From Tannerellaceae bacterium (GTDB taxonomy: Bacteria > Bacteroidota > Bacteroidia > Bacteroidales > Tannerellaceae): a DNA stretch of 14,814 nucleotides. The stretch lies in the NCBI GenBank assembly GCA_031284275.1, contig JAITAD010000082.1, positions 1 to 14,814 on the forward strand. Reading direction: 5' to 3'. The notes beneath the pieces are model-generated. The model was not told where the DNA came from. It was given only the letters and a program-made list of their open reading frames with translations, and searched no databases. This document shows positions 1 to 7,201 of this stretch, one piece after another; position 1 is the stretch's first letter, and each line of letters opens with the position of its first letter. The position numbers were made by a program, and so were the translations under genes.

Positions 1-558
1 GATTTCGTTGTCAAAAACAAAGTCATTCGAACACTTGTGGTAGTTGATACTCCTCAGGACACGGGCTGAGTAGGCGCGGTATCCCGTATGGTATTCGGCC
101 AGATTGTTACCCATCAGCAAGTTTTCCAGAAACGTCAATGCTCGGTTGGCTATGTATTTATAACGGGGCATACCGCCTTTCAAAGCGCCCTTGCCCAAAA
201 CACGGGAAGCGAAAACGACTTCATAGACCTCGTTGACGATGAGGTATATCATGGAATGTAACAGGAGGGGCGTGTATTGGTAATCAGGATGCAGCATAAT
301 GACGATGTCCGATCCTATTTCAAGCGCCTTGTCGTAACAAGTCTTCTGGTTGCCGCCATAACCTTTGTTCTTCTCGTGGCGGATACAATATTTTATTCCC
401 AAACTTCGAGCCACTTCAAGCGTATCGTCTCTACTGCAATCGTCCACGAGGATAACGTTATCGACGATGTCCAACGGTATCTCCTCATAAGTTCGTGCAA
501 GTGTTTTTTCTGCATTATAGGCGGGCAGAACGATGGTTATCGTTTTGTTATTGAGCAT
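1..558 (-). CDS. Family-2 glycosyltransferase, C-terminus cut by window edge
   Basis: The open frame reads from ATG at 558 to the left edge, giving the first 186 residues. It begins MLNNKTITIVLPAYNAEKTL, the first beta strand and nucleotide-binding region of GT-A family-2 enzymes, followed by VDD at residues 38-40 and CSRDDT (UDP/GDP-sugar binding). HPDYQY at 90-95 takes the place of the usual DxD region, and GYRAYS at 159-164 is the acceptor-side motif of the dolichyl-/undecaprenyl-phosphate sugar transferase (DPM1-like) branch. Such enzymes usually work at the cytoplasmic face and move a sugar from a nucleotide donor to a polyprenyl phosphate or glycan acceptor. The start overlaps the end of the upstream family-39-like gene by 11 bases, which implies one transcript and translational coupling. 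The family is clear; donor and acceptor cannot be read from the sequence. Confidence 0.88.
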   Translation of the reverse strand, partial: MLNNKTITIVLPAYNAEKTLARTYEEIPLDIVDNVILVDDCSRDDTLEVARSLGIKYCIRHEKNKGYGGNQKTCYDKALEIGSDIVIMLHPDYQYTPLLLHSMIYLIVNEVYEVVFASRVLGKGALKGGMPRYKYIANRALTFLENLLMGNNLAEYHTGYRAYSARVLRSINYHKCSNDFVFDNEI

Positions 559-2197
559 TTTCGGTAAACTGAATTGTTTTCTTTGCTTGTTCCTTGTCGA
601 ACTTGAAAAGGTACGTGTCAGGATTGGACAGGTGCATGACAAGACGGAAAAGCTCCGGATAGCTCTGTATGGCCGGATAGAGGTAACGGGACGTCGAACT
701 GTAACCAAGCTGTTCGAGAACTACATAGTCCACCTTGGAACGAATAAGCCCCGCTATCAATTCCTCCTTTTCCGGTGTCCATGCGTATCCGCAGACGGCG
801 CCCTTACTGTACATCTGAAAGAACTCCGCCTTGCGGGAACAAATGACCGTCGAAGGGGGAAGGCGCTTATGCACTTCCTCCGCTATGGTAATGTAATTTT
901 GATAGGCCGGCGGATAAGCAGATTTGTTCCTCTTATGCGTTTCTTCCAAAGAAGGAAACGAAAAAAGAAGAACGGGCAAAAGGAGCCATGTACTTATCGG
1001 ACGGGAAACAAGTCCGGATCTTCGGATAAGCGTGTCAAGGACGTTATACAAACCTACGATGAGTGCAGCTATGAAAAAGGGGATAAGCGCCGTGATGTAA
1101 CGATTCTCGCTCGGTGTACTGAAAATGGAAATGACTCCGAACGAGGCTACGGCATAGAGGGAAAACAAAAGGCCTAGCCTGCCGAGTTTCCACATGCCGA
1201 CGCCCATGAGCGCAAGAATCACAACAGCGGCCAACCACCCCCAACCAATCGGCGATCCGTAGTCCACATCGAAGTATGGAGGAATGGTGTTGGGAATCGC
1301 TTTCGCTAACAACATGCTGAAAGTATCAAAAAAACGGGATATCACACCCCACATATCCAACTTACCTTCGTCGGGACGCCAAGCATTGACACTCGTGATA
1401 ACATCCAGATAACGGCTTTGCCCAAGACCGTGTACCTTGTTACGGATAATCCATGGGAGGAGGCAGACGGCATAGCCGACAACGAAAGCAACCAACGGCT
1501 TCCAACGTTTGGAAAACAGGTAATAAGCAACGATAGCGGCGCAGAGGGCAATACCTTGCGTACGGATGTGATAACAATATGCGGCGGAAAAGACGCTGAG
1601 GTAAAAATAGGGATTACGCAAAAGGGGGACATCTCTGTCTATCTTGACAATGAACAGGAAAGTCAGTACGGAGAAAAAGAGGAAACTCATTTCACTCATC
1701 ATCATCGTGGAGAAGCGAAGGAGTTGGTAGTTCAACAGCGTGGCTGCGATGGCCACCGTAACCAAGGCAACAGGTTGCTTCGCATGTCGAACGAGCATCA
1801 CGAAAATGAGCAGGACAGAGATGAGGAGAAACAAGCCGTTCAATATCTTCTGAGCGACAATACTGTCGGTTAGGAAACGCAGAGGAGACATCAAAATCGG
1901 ATACCCCGGTGGGAAAACGTTCGTCGGGGTATGATCGGCATTCGCATAACCATGCCCCTCGGCAAGAGAGGTTGCAAAACGATAATACATGCAATTATCG
2001 CCATTCATATCCACTTTGACATCGAATACGTACGTAAACGAACAAATGAATAGCACAATTAAGAATACAACCGCAGTTCCATGGGAACTATGGTACGCAA
2101 GCGAAAGGGAAATGCGGTTTATAAATCTGAAATACAGATGGATACAAAAATACGGAAGAAGCAACCCAAGCAGGATCCGATCGTGATGCCCCACCAA
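548..2197 (-). CDS. GT-C membrane glycosyltransferase, family-39/ArnT-like
   Basis: This is a 549-residue polytopic membrane protein with about ten hydrophobic segments and a soluble C-terminal part from about residue 415. After the first clear membrane segment (about 42-59) comes VDMNGDN (62-68), the acidic first periplasmic loop typical of GT-C enzymes, then a conserved stretch ending in FPPGYP (95-100). MMSEMS near 167-171 supplies the second acidic position, and ENRYITALIP (364-373) resembles the NRY/ERY-LP motif of the family. Family members use polyprenyl-phosphate-linked sugars on the periplasmic side to modify lipids, glycans or proteins. The overlapping family-2 gene could make that donor (inference). 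The first 40 residues form an atypical N-terminal extension containing one copy of a dyad element, so a later non-ATG start is possible. A TATCTTTG -7 motif lies about 84 nt upstream of the ATG. Confidence 0.85.
   Translation of the reverse strand: MVGHHDRILLGLLLPYFCIHLYFRFINRISLSLAYHSSHGTAVVFLIVLFICSFTYVFDVKVDMNGDNCMYYRFATSLAEGHGYANADHTPTNVFPPGYPILMSPLRFLTDSIVAQKILNGLFLLISVLLIFVMLVRHAKQPVALVTVAIAATLLNYQLLRFSTMMMSEMSFLFFSVLTFLFIVKIDRDVPLLRNPYFYLSVFSAAYCYHIRTQGIALCAAIVAYYLFSKRWKPLVAFVVGYAVCLLPWIIRNKVHGLGQSRYLDVITSVNAWRPDEGKLDMWGVISRFFDTFSMLLAKAIPNTIPPYFDVDYGSPIGWGWLAAVVILALMGVGMWKLGRLGLLFSLYAVASFGVISIFSTPSENRYITALIPFFIAALIVGLYNVLDTLIRRSGLVSRPISTWLLLPVLLFSFPSLEETHKRNKSAYPPAYQNYITIAEEVHKRLPPSTVICSRKAEFFQMYSKGAVCGYAWTPEKEELIAGLIRSKVDYVVLEQLGYSSTSRYLYPAIQSYPELFRLVMHLSNPDTYLFKFDKEQAKKTIQFTENAQ
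2075..2089. promoter_or_regulatory. 15-bp dyad element, copy 1, inside the coding region
   Basis: AGTTCC-ATG-GGAACT has the same arms as the copy at 2243-2257 and equals it exactly on the opposite strand. Centres are 168 bp apart. This copy encodes residues around SSHGT (37-41) of the family-39-like protein, just before its first clear membrane segment. Function is inferred only from symmetry, identity and placement. Confidence 0.35.
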
Positions 2198-2242
2198 GAT
2201 TTGCCTGTTCCCAAGCGGAGTTCCTCTTTCGTGAAAGACTTA

Positions 2243-2257
2243 AGTTCCCATGGAACT
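2243..2257. promoter_or_regulatory. 15-bp dyad element, copy 2 (operator-like)
   Basis: AGTTCC-CAT-GGAACT is a dyad with 6-bp arms and a 3-base centre. It lies in the presumed leader of the family-39-like gene, about 17-31 nt downstream of the predicted transcription start. It is the exact reverse complement of the element at 2075-2089. It could be a repressor site or an RNA hairpin; no regulator is known for it. Confidence 0.4.
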
Positions 2258-2280
2258 ACGTCAAAAACCGTCACGGGATG

Positions 2281-2288
2281 CAAAGATA
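2281..2288 (-). promoter_or_regulatory. Candidate -7 element (TATCTTTG) for the glycosyltransferase pair
   Basis: On the minus strand this reads TATCTTTG, an exact match to the Bacteroidetes -7 consensus TAnnTTTG. It would start transcription near 2274, leaving a leader of about 77 nt before the ATG at 2197. No good TTTG -33 element is seen at the expected 19-21 nt spacing, so the match is suggestive only. Confidence 0.4.
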
Positions 2289-2333
2289 ACAGAGTTGCAG
2301 TATTGTCCGATGTGCGGCTATGGGCATTTTTCG

Positions 2334-2341
2334 TACGTTTG
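2334..2341 (+). promoter_or_regulatory. Candidate -7 element (TACGTTTG) for the YigZ-family gene
   Basis: TACGTTTG matches TAnnTTTG exactly and would place the transcript start near 2348. That is downstream of the first in-frame ATG (2320), so it argues for translation starting at the GTG at 2371. No TTTG -33 box is visible at standard spacing. Confidence 0.35.
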
Positions 2342-2370
2342 GTTCTCCGAACTCGGTAAACAGCATACTT

Positions 2371-2964
2371 GTGAAAGATGTCTATAACGTCATAGCAAAA
2401 GAGGGTGAAGGTTTCTACTCAGAAAAAAGAAGCCGTTTCCTTTCGTTCGCTCTGCCTGTCCGATCGGCGGAAGAAGCAGGGGAGATGGTCGCCGGATTCA
2501 GAAAGAAATATCACGATGCGCGACACGTCTGTTGGGCTTACGTCTTGGGAGCGGAAGAGAACTTCCGTTCATCGGACGACGGAGAACCTTCCTCCACAGC
2601 AGGTAAACCCATACTCGGGCAAATACGGGCGGCAGGGGTGAGCGACGTTATCGTCGTTGTTGTACGGTATTTCGGCGGAGTAGAATTGGGAACGGGAGGA
2701 TTGGCCGCTGCCTATCGTCGGGCTGCCGCCGATGCTTTGGGCAATGCGCAAATAGGCGTGCGAATTGTGGGAGGAACTATCGACCTGACTTGCGCTTACG
2801 AAGAATTGGATCGTGTGCTGAAGACGGTGCGGGAACATGGGGCGGAAGTGCAGGAATGTGTGACGGACAACGCTTGCCGACTGCGACTGAACATTCGATT
2901 GGGTGAACGTGATGCCTTATGGGAACGGCTGAGTAAGTTGGCTTCGGTGAGGCTCTCGCCGTAA
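2371..2964 (+). CDS. YigZ/IMPACT (UPF0029) family protein
   Basis: The 197-residue product has the two hallmarks of the YigZ/IMPACT family. DDGEPSSTAG lies at 69-78, and the UPF0029 signature ending in RYFGGVELGTGG at 99-110. The N-terminal half is the conserved IMPACT fold and the C-terminal 70 residues match the small EF-G-domain-like extension. The family is linked to translation and ribosome stress control (eukaryotic IMPACT, E. coli YigZ), but the biochemical role in bacteria is poorly defined. I chose the GTG at 2371 because it gives the usual family beginning (MKDVYNVI...) and follows the promoter-like motif at 2334-2341. The frame stays open to an ATG at 2320, which would add 17 residues of unlikely sequence. 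The stop is 63 nt before fabD, which has its own promoter-like motif. Confidence 0.85.
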   Translation: MKDVYNVIAKEGEGFYSEKRSRFLSFALPVRSAEEAGEMVAGFRKKYHDARHVCWAYVLGAEENFRSSDDGEPSSTAGKPILGQIRAAGVSDVIVVVVRYFGGVELGTGGLAAAYRRAAADALGNAQIGVRIVGGTIDLTCAYEELDRVLKTVREHGAEVQECVTDNACRLRLNIRLGERDALWERLSKLASVRLSP

Positions 2965-2978
2965 GTCGGAGGATTTGC

Positions 2979-2986
2979 TACCTTTG
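2979..2986 (+). promoter_or_regulatory. Candidate -7 element (TACCTTTG) for fabD
   Basis: TACCTTTG followed by GC is an exact match to the Bacteroidetes -7 consensus, 41 nt before the fabD ATG. The predicted transcript start is near 2993. No convincing -33 TTTG is seen upstream. Confidence 0.45.
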
Positions 2987-3027
2987 CGCCCGCTAATCGG
3001 AGAACTCTTCACGTAACGGAAGCGATC

Positions 3028-3903
3028 ATGAAAGCATACGTTTTTCCCGGACAAGGCGCTCAGTTTACAGGTATGGGGAAGTCGCTGTACGAAACTAATG
3101 AAACGGCACATACCCTGTTCGACAAGGCAAACGCCATACTTGGATTCAAAATCACCGACCTGATGTTTGAGGGTTCTGCCGAAGACCTGAAACAGACGAA
3201 AGTGACACAACCGGCCGTCTTTCTTCACTCGGTGATAGCGACAAAAACTCTCGCTAACTTCCAGCCCGACATGACGGCCGGACATTCGTTGGGAGAGTTC
3301 TCTGCGCTCGTAGCGGCAGGAGCGTTGTCTTTTGAAGATGGCCTGCAACTCGTAGCCAAGCGGGCGCAAGCTATGCAGAAAGCCTGTGAACTGGCTCCTT
3401 CGACGATGGCCGCCATTCTCGGCCTCCCTGACGAAGTGGTAGAAGGTGTCTGCCAAGAAGTCGAAGAGGTCGTAGTCTGTGCCAACTACAATTGCCCCGG
3501 ACAAGTTGTCGTTTCCGGAACGATTGAGGGTATAGAAGCAGTTTGTACCAAACTCTTGGCGGCAGGGGCGAAACGGGCGCTCAAACTCGTCGTAGGAGGG
3601 GCGTTCCATTCTCCCCTTATGGAACCGGCGCGCACAGAACTGGCGGCTGCGATTGAGGCAGCGCCTTTCTCCCGTCCTATATGTCCCGTTTACCAGAACG
3701 TCGATGCCCAACCGTCCGTTGAACCGGAAACGATAAAGGCTAATCTGATTGCACAACTGACGGCGCCCGTTCGCTGGACGCAGTGCGTACAAAACATGGT
3801 TGCCGACGGAGCGACCCATTTCATAGAGTCCGGGCCGGGGAATGTCCTCCAAGGCTTGATCAAAAAGATCAACAAAGACTTGATCGTCGAAGGGATCGGA
3901 TAA
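3028..3903 (+). CDS. fabD: Malonyl-CoA:ACP transacylase (FabD)
   Basis: The 291-residue protein moves the malonyl group from CoA to acyl carrier protein, providing the extender unit for type II fatty-acid synthesis in the cytoplasm. The sequence begins with the diagnostic FPGQGAQ (6-12). The nucleophile is Ser87 in GHSLGE (85-90), Arg112 sits where the family binds the malonyl carboxylate, and His194 in GAFHSPLM completes the catalytic pair. ESGPGNVLQGLIKK near the C-terminus is the conserved end of the acyltransferase fold. Length is normal (family about 290-310). It stands apart from other fab genes here. It has a promoter-like motif at 2979-2986, and its last 35 bases overlap the end of the converging HAD gene. 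Confidence 0.97.
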   Translation: MKAYVFPGQGAQFTGMGKSLYETNETAHTLFDKANAILGFKITDLMFEGSAEDLKQTKVTQPAVFLHSVIATKTLANFQPDMTAGHSLGEFSALVAAGALSFEDGLQLVAKRAQAMQKACELAPSTMAAILGLPDEVVEGVCQEVEEVVVCANYNCPGQVVVSGTIEGIEAVCTKLLAAGAKRALKLVVGGAFHSPLMEPARTELAAAIEAAPFSRPICPVYQNVDAQPSVEPETIKANLIAQLTAPVRWTQCVQNMVADGATHFIESGPGNVLQGLIKKINKDLIVEGIG

Positions 3904-4543
3904 TGTGAACGATCTCCTCGGCTTCATTGACGATAAAATCCGGATTGAACGCCTCAAGTTCCTCTCTGGGGCGAAATCCCCAAGTCACGCCACAGGAACG
4001 TACGCCCGCCGCAAGGGCGGTCTGCATATCCACACCCGAATCCCCGACGTACAACGCCTCCGCATTGTTGATATGCGCTGTTTCCAATATCTCCCGCACG
4101 ATGAAAGGATCGGGTTTGGGGGGAGTATGCTCGCGTTGCCCGACTACACGGCAAAAATGGATATGCGGGAAATAATGAAATATCAACTTGCGAGTCGCCG
4201 CATGAATCTTGTTAGAAGCCACAGCAAGCAGGAGGCCTGCCTGCTGCAATTCCTGCAACATCTCGCATATCCCTCGATAAGGAACGGTGCGGTCTGTGTC
4301 ATGTTCTTTGTAGTAAGGTATAAAAGCGTCGCGGAGTGCGAGAAGAGTTGTTTCCGTACGCTTATCTTCGGGGAGAACACGCTCAAAAAGTTTCATAATG
4401 CCGTTACCGACGAAATAAGGGTAGGCTGCTTCGGGATGGGTAGGAAAACCGTTGCGAGCGAGAGCGTGGTTGGTTGCGGCGGCAAGGTCGGAAATGGTAT
4501 TGAGCAGCGTACCGTCAAGGTCAAACAAGACGAGTTTTATCAT
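3869..4543 (-). CDS. HAD-family phosphatase, phosphoglycolate-phosphatase-like
   Basis: The 224-residue protein carries all four HAD motifs. These are FDLDGT (7-12, nucleophile Asp8 and acid Asp10), VASNK with Ser110, Lys143 in PPKPDP, and VGDSGVDM (166-173) with Asp168 and Asp172 for Mg2+. A helical cap lies between motifs I and II (about 15-85), as in subfamily IA. It most resembles Gph/PgpB-type phosphatases that clear 2-phosphoglycolate or related small phosphoesters, but substrate is not predictable. The ATG at 4543 is preferred over one at 4642. It puts the FDLDGT motif in the usual place and lies just after a TACCTTTG -7 motif, whereas the longer version would start upstream of that promoter. 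The 3' end overlaps fabD by 35 bases. Confidence 0.9.
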   Translation of the reverse strand: MIKLVLFDLDGTLLNTISDLAAATNHALARNGFPTHPEAAYPYFVGNGIMKLFERVLPEDKRTETTLLALRDAFIPYYKEHDTDRTVPYRGICEMLQELQQAGLLLAVASNKIHAATRKLIFHYFPHIHFCRVVGQREHTPPKPDPFIVREILETAHINNAEALYVGDSGVDMQTALAAGVRSCGVTWGFRPREELEAFNPDFIVNEAEEIVHIIRSLRRSSLC

Positions 4544-4556
4544 ACCCCTTTTCGCG

Positions 4557-4588
4557 CAAAGGTAAGGACAGGGCAAAAGAAAATCAAG
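4557..4588 (-). promoter_or_regulatory. Candidate promoter of the HAD gene (CTTG-N20-TACCTTTG)
   Basis: On the minus strand, TACCTTTG (4564-4557) is a perfect -7 element and CTTG (4588-4585) sits 20 nt upstream, a three-of-four match to the -33 TTTG. The predicted transcript starts only about 7 nt before the ATG at 4543, so the mRNA would have a very short leader. Confidence 0.5.
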
Positions 4589-4595
4589 GAATCTG

Positions 4596-4614
4596 ATAAT
4601 TATGCGTAACCTTG
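4596..4614 (+). promoter_or_regulatory. Weak promoter and dyad upstream of argF'
   Basis: TAACCTTG (4607-4614) matches the -7 consensus at all but one fixed position. Immediately upstream is the perfect 8-bp palindrome ATAATTAT (4596-4603), which equals the core of the known ARG box (TGA-ATAATTAT-TCA), though the flanking bases do not match well. This is a candidate control region for argF', offered with low confidence. Confidence 0.25.
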
Positions 4615-4657
4615 CAAGCTGTTTCAAACCGAAAACACTCACTTAATCTGTTGAAAT

Positions 4658-5608
4658 ATGAAAAAGTTTACCTGCGTAGAGGATATCGGAGATTTACGGA
4701 CGGCGCTCGACGAAGCATTGGAAATCAAACGAGACCGCTTCCGTTTTCATGCCCTTGGGAAGAATCGGACATTACTCATGATATTCTTCAATTCCAGCCT
4801 GAGGACGAGGTTGAGCACCCAAAAAGCGGCCATGAACTTGGGCATGAATACCATCGTGCTGGACATAGCTCACGGCGCATGGAAACTGGAAACGGAGAGG
4901 GGAGCCGTGATGGATGGGGATAAACCCGAACACCTTCTGGAAGCCATCCCCGTGATGGGGTGCTATTGCGATATCATCGGGGTACGGTCTTTCGCCCGCT
5001 TCGAGAGTAAGGAAGATGACTACTCCGAAAAGATTCTCAACCAATTCATCCGGTATTCCGGCCGGCCGGTATTCAGTATGGAGGCGGCTACTCGCCACCC
5101 CTTGCAAAGTTTTGCCGACTTGATCACCATCGAAGAATATAAGAAAACGGCGCAACCTAAGGTCGTTCTGGCTTGGGCGCCACATCCTCGTGCATTGCCT
5201 CAGGCCGTTCCTAACAGTTTCGCCGAGTGGATCAATGCCGCCGGCTATGAACTCGTTATCACACATCCGGAAGGTTATGAGCTTGACCCGGCTTTTGTCG
5301 GCAAAGCACATGTAGAATATGACCGCAAGAAAGCTTTTGCCGGTGCAGACTTCGTCTACGCCAAGAATTGGGCTGCCTACACAGACCCGAACTACGGACA
5401 AGTCCTGAATCGAGACCGTTCATGGACAGTAGACACTGCCACGATGGCACTCACCAACAACGCCTATTTCATGCACTGCTTGCCGGTGAGGCGCAATATG
5501 ATTGTAACGGACGATGTGATAGAAAGCCCCCAAAGTATCGTTATTCCCGAAGCGGCAAACCGTGAAATCTCCGCCCAGACCGTCCTGAAACGTTTGCTAA
5601 CGGACTGA
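4658..5608 (+). CDS. argF': N-succinylornithine carbamoyltransferase (ArgF')
   Basis: The 316-residue enzyme transfers carbamoyl phosphate to N2-succinylornithine, the Bacteroidetes variant of arginine synthesis in which the ornithine stays N-blocked. Carbamoyl-phosphate motifs are SLRTR (47-51), HPLQ (147-150) and HCLP (273-276, with Cys274). Lys236 lies in YAKNW. Pro90 in DGDKPEHLLE is the residue that separates succinyl- from acetylornithine enzymes, the latter having Glu at this site (established for the Bacteroides fragilis and Xanthomonas enzymes). Length matches the family. The gene is alone here with no other arg gene next to it, and is divergent from the HAD gene across 114 bp. The start is well fixed by the conserved MKKFTCVEDI beginning. 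Confidence 0.93.
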   Translation: MKKFTCVEDIGDLRTALDEALEIKRDRFRFHALGKNRTLLMIFFNSSLRTRLSTQKAAMNLGMNTIVLDIAHGAWKLETERGAVMDGDKPEHLLEAIPVMGCYCDIIGVRSFARFESKEDDYSEKILNQFIRYSGRPVFSMEAATRHPLQSFADLITIEEYKKTAQPKVVLAWAPHPRALPQAVPNSFAEWINAAGYELVITHPEGYELDPAFVGKAHVEYDRKKAFAGADFVYAKNWAAYTDPNYGQVLNRDRSWTVDTATMALTNNAYFMHCLPVRRNMIVTDDVIESPQSIVIPEAANREISAQTVLKRLLTD

Positions 5609-5624
5609 GAAATCCGTTACTTTG
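5593..5624 (+). promoter_or_regulatory. Candidate promoter for the glyQS run (TTTG-N20-TTACTTTG)
   Basis: TTTG at 5593-5596 and TTACTTTG at 5617-5624 are separated by 20 nt, matching the Bacteroidetes -33/-7 arrangement with one mismatch (TT instead of TA). The -33 part falls inside the last codons of argF'. The predicted start near 5631 leaves a leader of about 20 nt before the glyQS ATG, too short for a T-box or similar leader element. Confidence 0.5.
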
Positions 5625-5650
5625 CCGAACAAAACAAAAGCGTCGTCACT

Positions 5651-7198
5651 ATGGCACAGCAAGAAGATATCTTCAAAAAACTGATCGCCCACTGTAAAGA
5701 GTACGGTTTCGTCTTCCCCTCCTCCGAGCTCTATGACGGGCTGGGCGCCGTCTACGACTACGGGCAGCAGGGCGTCGAACTGAAAAATAACATCAGGCGT
5801 TATTGGTGGGAGAGTATGACGTTACTCAACAAGAACGTCGTTGGGATAGATTCCGCCATCTTCATGCACCCCACCATATGGAAAGCTTCGGGACACGTGG
5901 ACGCTTTCAATGATCCGCTGATTGATAACAAAGATTCCAAAAAGCGTTACCGCGCTGATGTCCTGATCGAAGAGTATCTGGCCAAGATCGAGGAAAAGAT
6001 CATCAAGGAGACGGAAAAGGCCGCCCAACGCTTCGGCGATGCTTTCGACAAGGCGCAGTTTCTCGCCACCAACGGGCGTGTAAAGGAATATCAAGCCAAA
6101 TGGGAAGCTGTGCACGAACGTTTCGTCCAAGCGATGAACGCAACCGATTTGGAAGGGCTTCGGCAAATCATCCTCGACTGTGAAATCGTCTGCCCTGTGT
6201 CAGGAAGCCGCAATTGGACGGACGTGCGGCAATTCAACCTGATGTTCTCCACCGAAATGGGTTCAACGGCCGACGGAGCGCTGAAAGTCTACCTCCGGCC
6301 GGAAACGGCACAAGGGATATTCGTCAATTTCCTCAACGTGCAAAAGACCGGACGGATGAAAATCCCTTTCGGTATCGCACAAACAGGTAAGGCTTTCCGT
6401 AACGAGATCGTCGCACGCCAATTCATCTTCCGTATGAGGGAGTTTGAACAAATGGAGATGCAGTTCTTCGTCCGACCGGGAGAGGAAATGGTGTGGTTCA
6501 ACTATTGGAAGGATGTCCGGCTTCGTTGGCATAAGGCTATGGGTATGGGCGATGCCAAATACCGTTTCCACGACCACGACAAGCTGGCGCACTACGCCAA
6601 CGCTGCAACCGACATCGAATTTGAGATGCCTTTCGGCTTCAAGGAAGTGGAAGGTATCCATAGTCGGACAGACTTCGATTTAAGTCAGCACGAAAAGTTT
6701 TCCGGCAAAAAGGTACAATACTTTGATCCTGAACAGAACAGAAGCTATACCCCTTACGTAATTGAAACATCCATCGGGCTTGACCGCTGTTTTCTCAGCC
6801 TGCTCGCAGGGTCATATAGCGAAGAAACCGTTTCGGAAGAGGGTGGTGAAACGAGGGTGGTGCTGAAACTGCCGCCTGCGCTCGCACCCGTCAAACTCGC
6901 CGTCCTGCCCCTCGTCCGAAAAGACGGACTGCCGGAAAAAGCACAGGAAGTGATGGAACTGTTCCATTTCGATTTCCGCTGCCAATACGATGAGAAAGAT
7001 TCTATCGGGAAACGTTATCGCCGGCAGGATGCTATTGGGACGCCTTTCTGTGTTACCATCGACCACGACACTATCCGCGATAACACCGTAACCATCCGCT
7101 CCCGCGATACCATGTCGCAGGAGCGAGTACCCATCACTTCCCTTGCGGACATCCTTGCTCCACAAATTAGCATGAAATCTCTTTTTACGCGTATTTGA
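5651..7198 (+). CDS. glyQS: Glycine--tRNA ligase, dimeric alpha2 type
   Basis: The 515-residue class II synthetase charges tRNA-Gly with glycine, using ATP, in the cytoplasm. The N-terminal GFVFPSSELYDG (19-30) is typical of the single-chain form, not the bacterial alpha2beta2 form. RPETAQG (216-222) is the glycine pocket motif. Motif 2 includes FRNE (249-252) and FRMREFEQMEM (260-270). Motif 3 is GLDR (376-379). Residues about 410-505 form the HGTP-type anticodon-binding domain. CPVSGSRNW (181-189) is a strongly conserved block of this subgroup. It is the first gene of a tight run, with only 3 nt to the FKBP gene. Start and length agree with the family. Confidence 0.97.
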   Translation: MAQQEDIFKKLIAHCKEYGFVFPSSELYDGLGAVYDYGQQGVELKNNIRRYWWESMTLLNKNVVGIDSAIFMHPTIWKASGHVDAFNDPLIDNKDSKKRYRADVLIEEYLAKIEEKIIKETEKAAQRFGDAFDKAQFLATNGRVKEYQAKWEAVHERFVQAMNATDLEGLRQIILDCEIVCPVSGSRNWTDVRQFNLMFSTEMGSTADGALKVYLRPETAQGIFVNFLNVQKTGRMKIPFGIAQTGKAFRNEIVARQFIFRMREFEQMEMQFFVRPGEEMVWFNYWKDVRLRWHKAMGMGDAKYRFHDHDKLAHYANAATDIEFEMPFGFKEVEGIHSRTDFDLSQHEKFSGKKVQYFDPEQNRSYTPYVIETSIGLDRCFLSLLAGSYSEETVSEEGGETRVVLKLPPALAPVKLAVLPLVRKDGLPEKAQEVMELFHFDFRCQYDEKDSIGKRYRRQDAIGTPFCVTIDHDTIRDNTVTIRSRDTMSQERVPITSLADILAPQISMKSLFTRI

Positions 7199-7201
7199 AT
7201 C

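Noticed and set aside
533..1177. Plus-strand 214-codon open frame opposite the family-39-like glycosyltransferase
   Set aside because: It is antisense to a gene with clear family motifs, has a low-complexity Arg/Lys-rich product and no recognisable domain.
3856..3872. Perfect small hairpin TTGATC-AAAAA-GATCAA at the end of fabD and the HAD gene
   Set aside because: The stem is only 6 bp, A/T-rich, and has no T-run after it on either strand, so it does not qualify as an intrinsic terminator; both arms are coding.
2917..3957. Minus-strand 346-codon open frame opposite fabD
   Set aside because: FabD has full catalytic motifs on the plus strand. The antisense product is Arg-rich and shows no family features.
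5050..5078. Direct repeat of CCGGTATTC around GGCCGG in argF'
   Set aside because: It lies in a conserved coding segment (SGRPVF) and is explained by codon choice; no sign of a mobile-element footprint.
5609..5650. Possible T-box or amino-acid-responsive leader before glyQS
   Set aside because: The space is only 42 nt with a predicted leader of about 20 nt, far too short for a T-box, and T-boxes are not typical of Bacteroidota.
6954..6966. 13-bp palindrome TGGAAC-T-GTTCCA inside glyQS
   Set aside because: It uses similar hexamers to the dyads near 2075 but in inverted arrangement, is fully coding (MELFHF region), and is a single copy; most likely chance.
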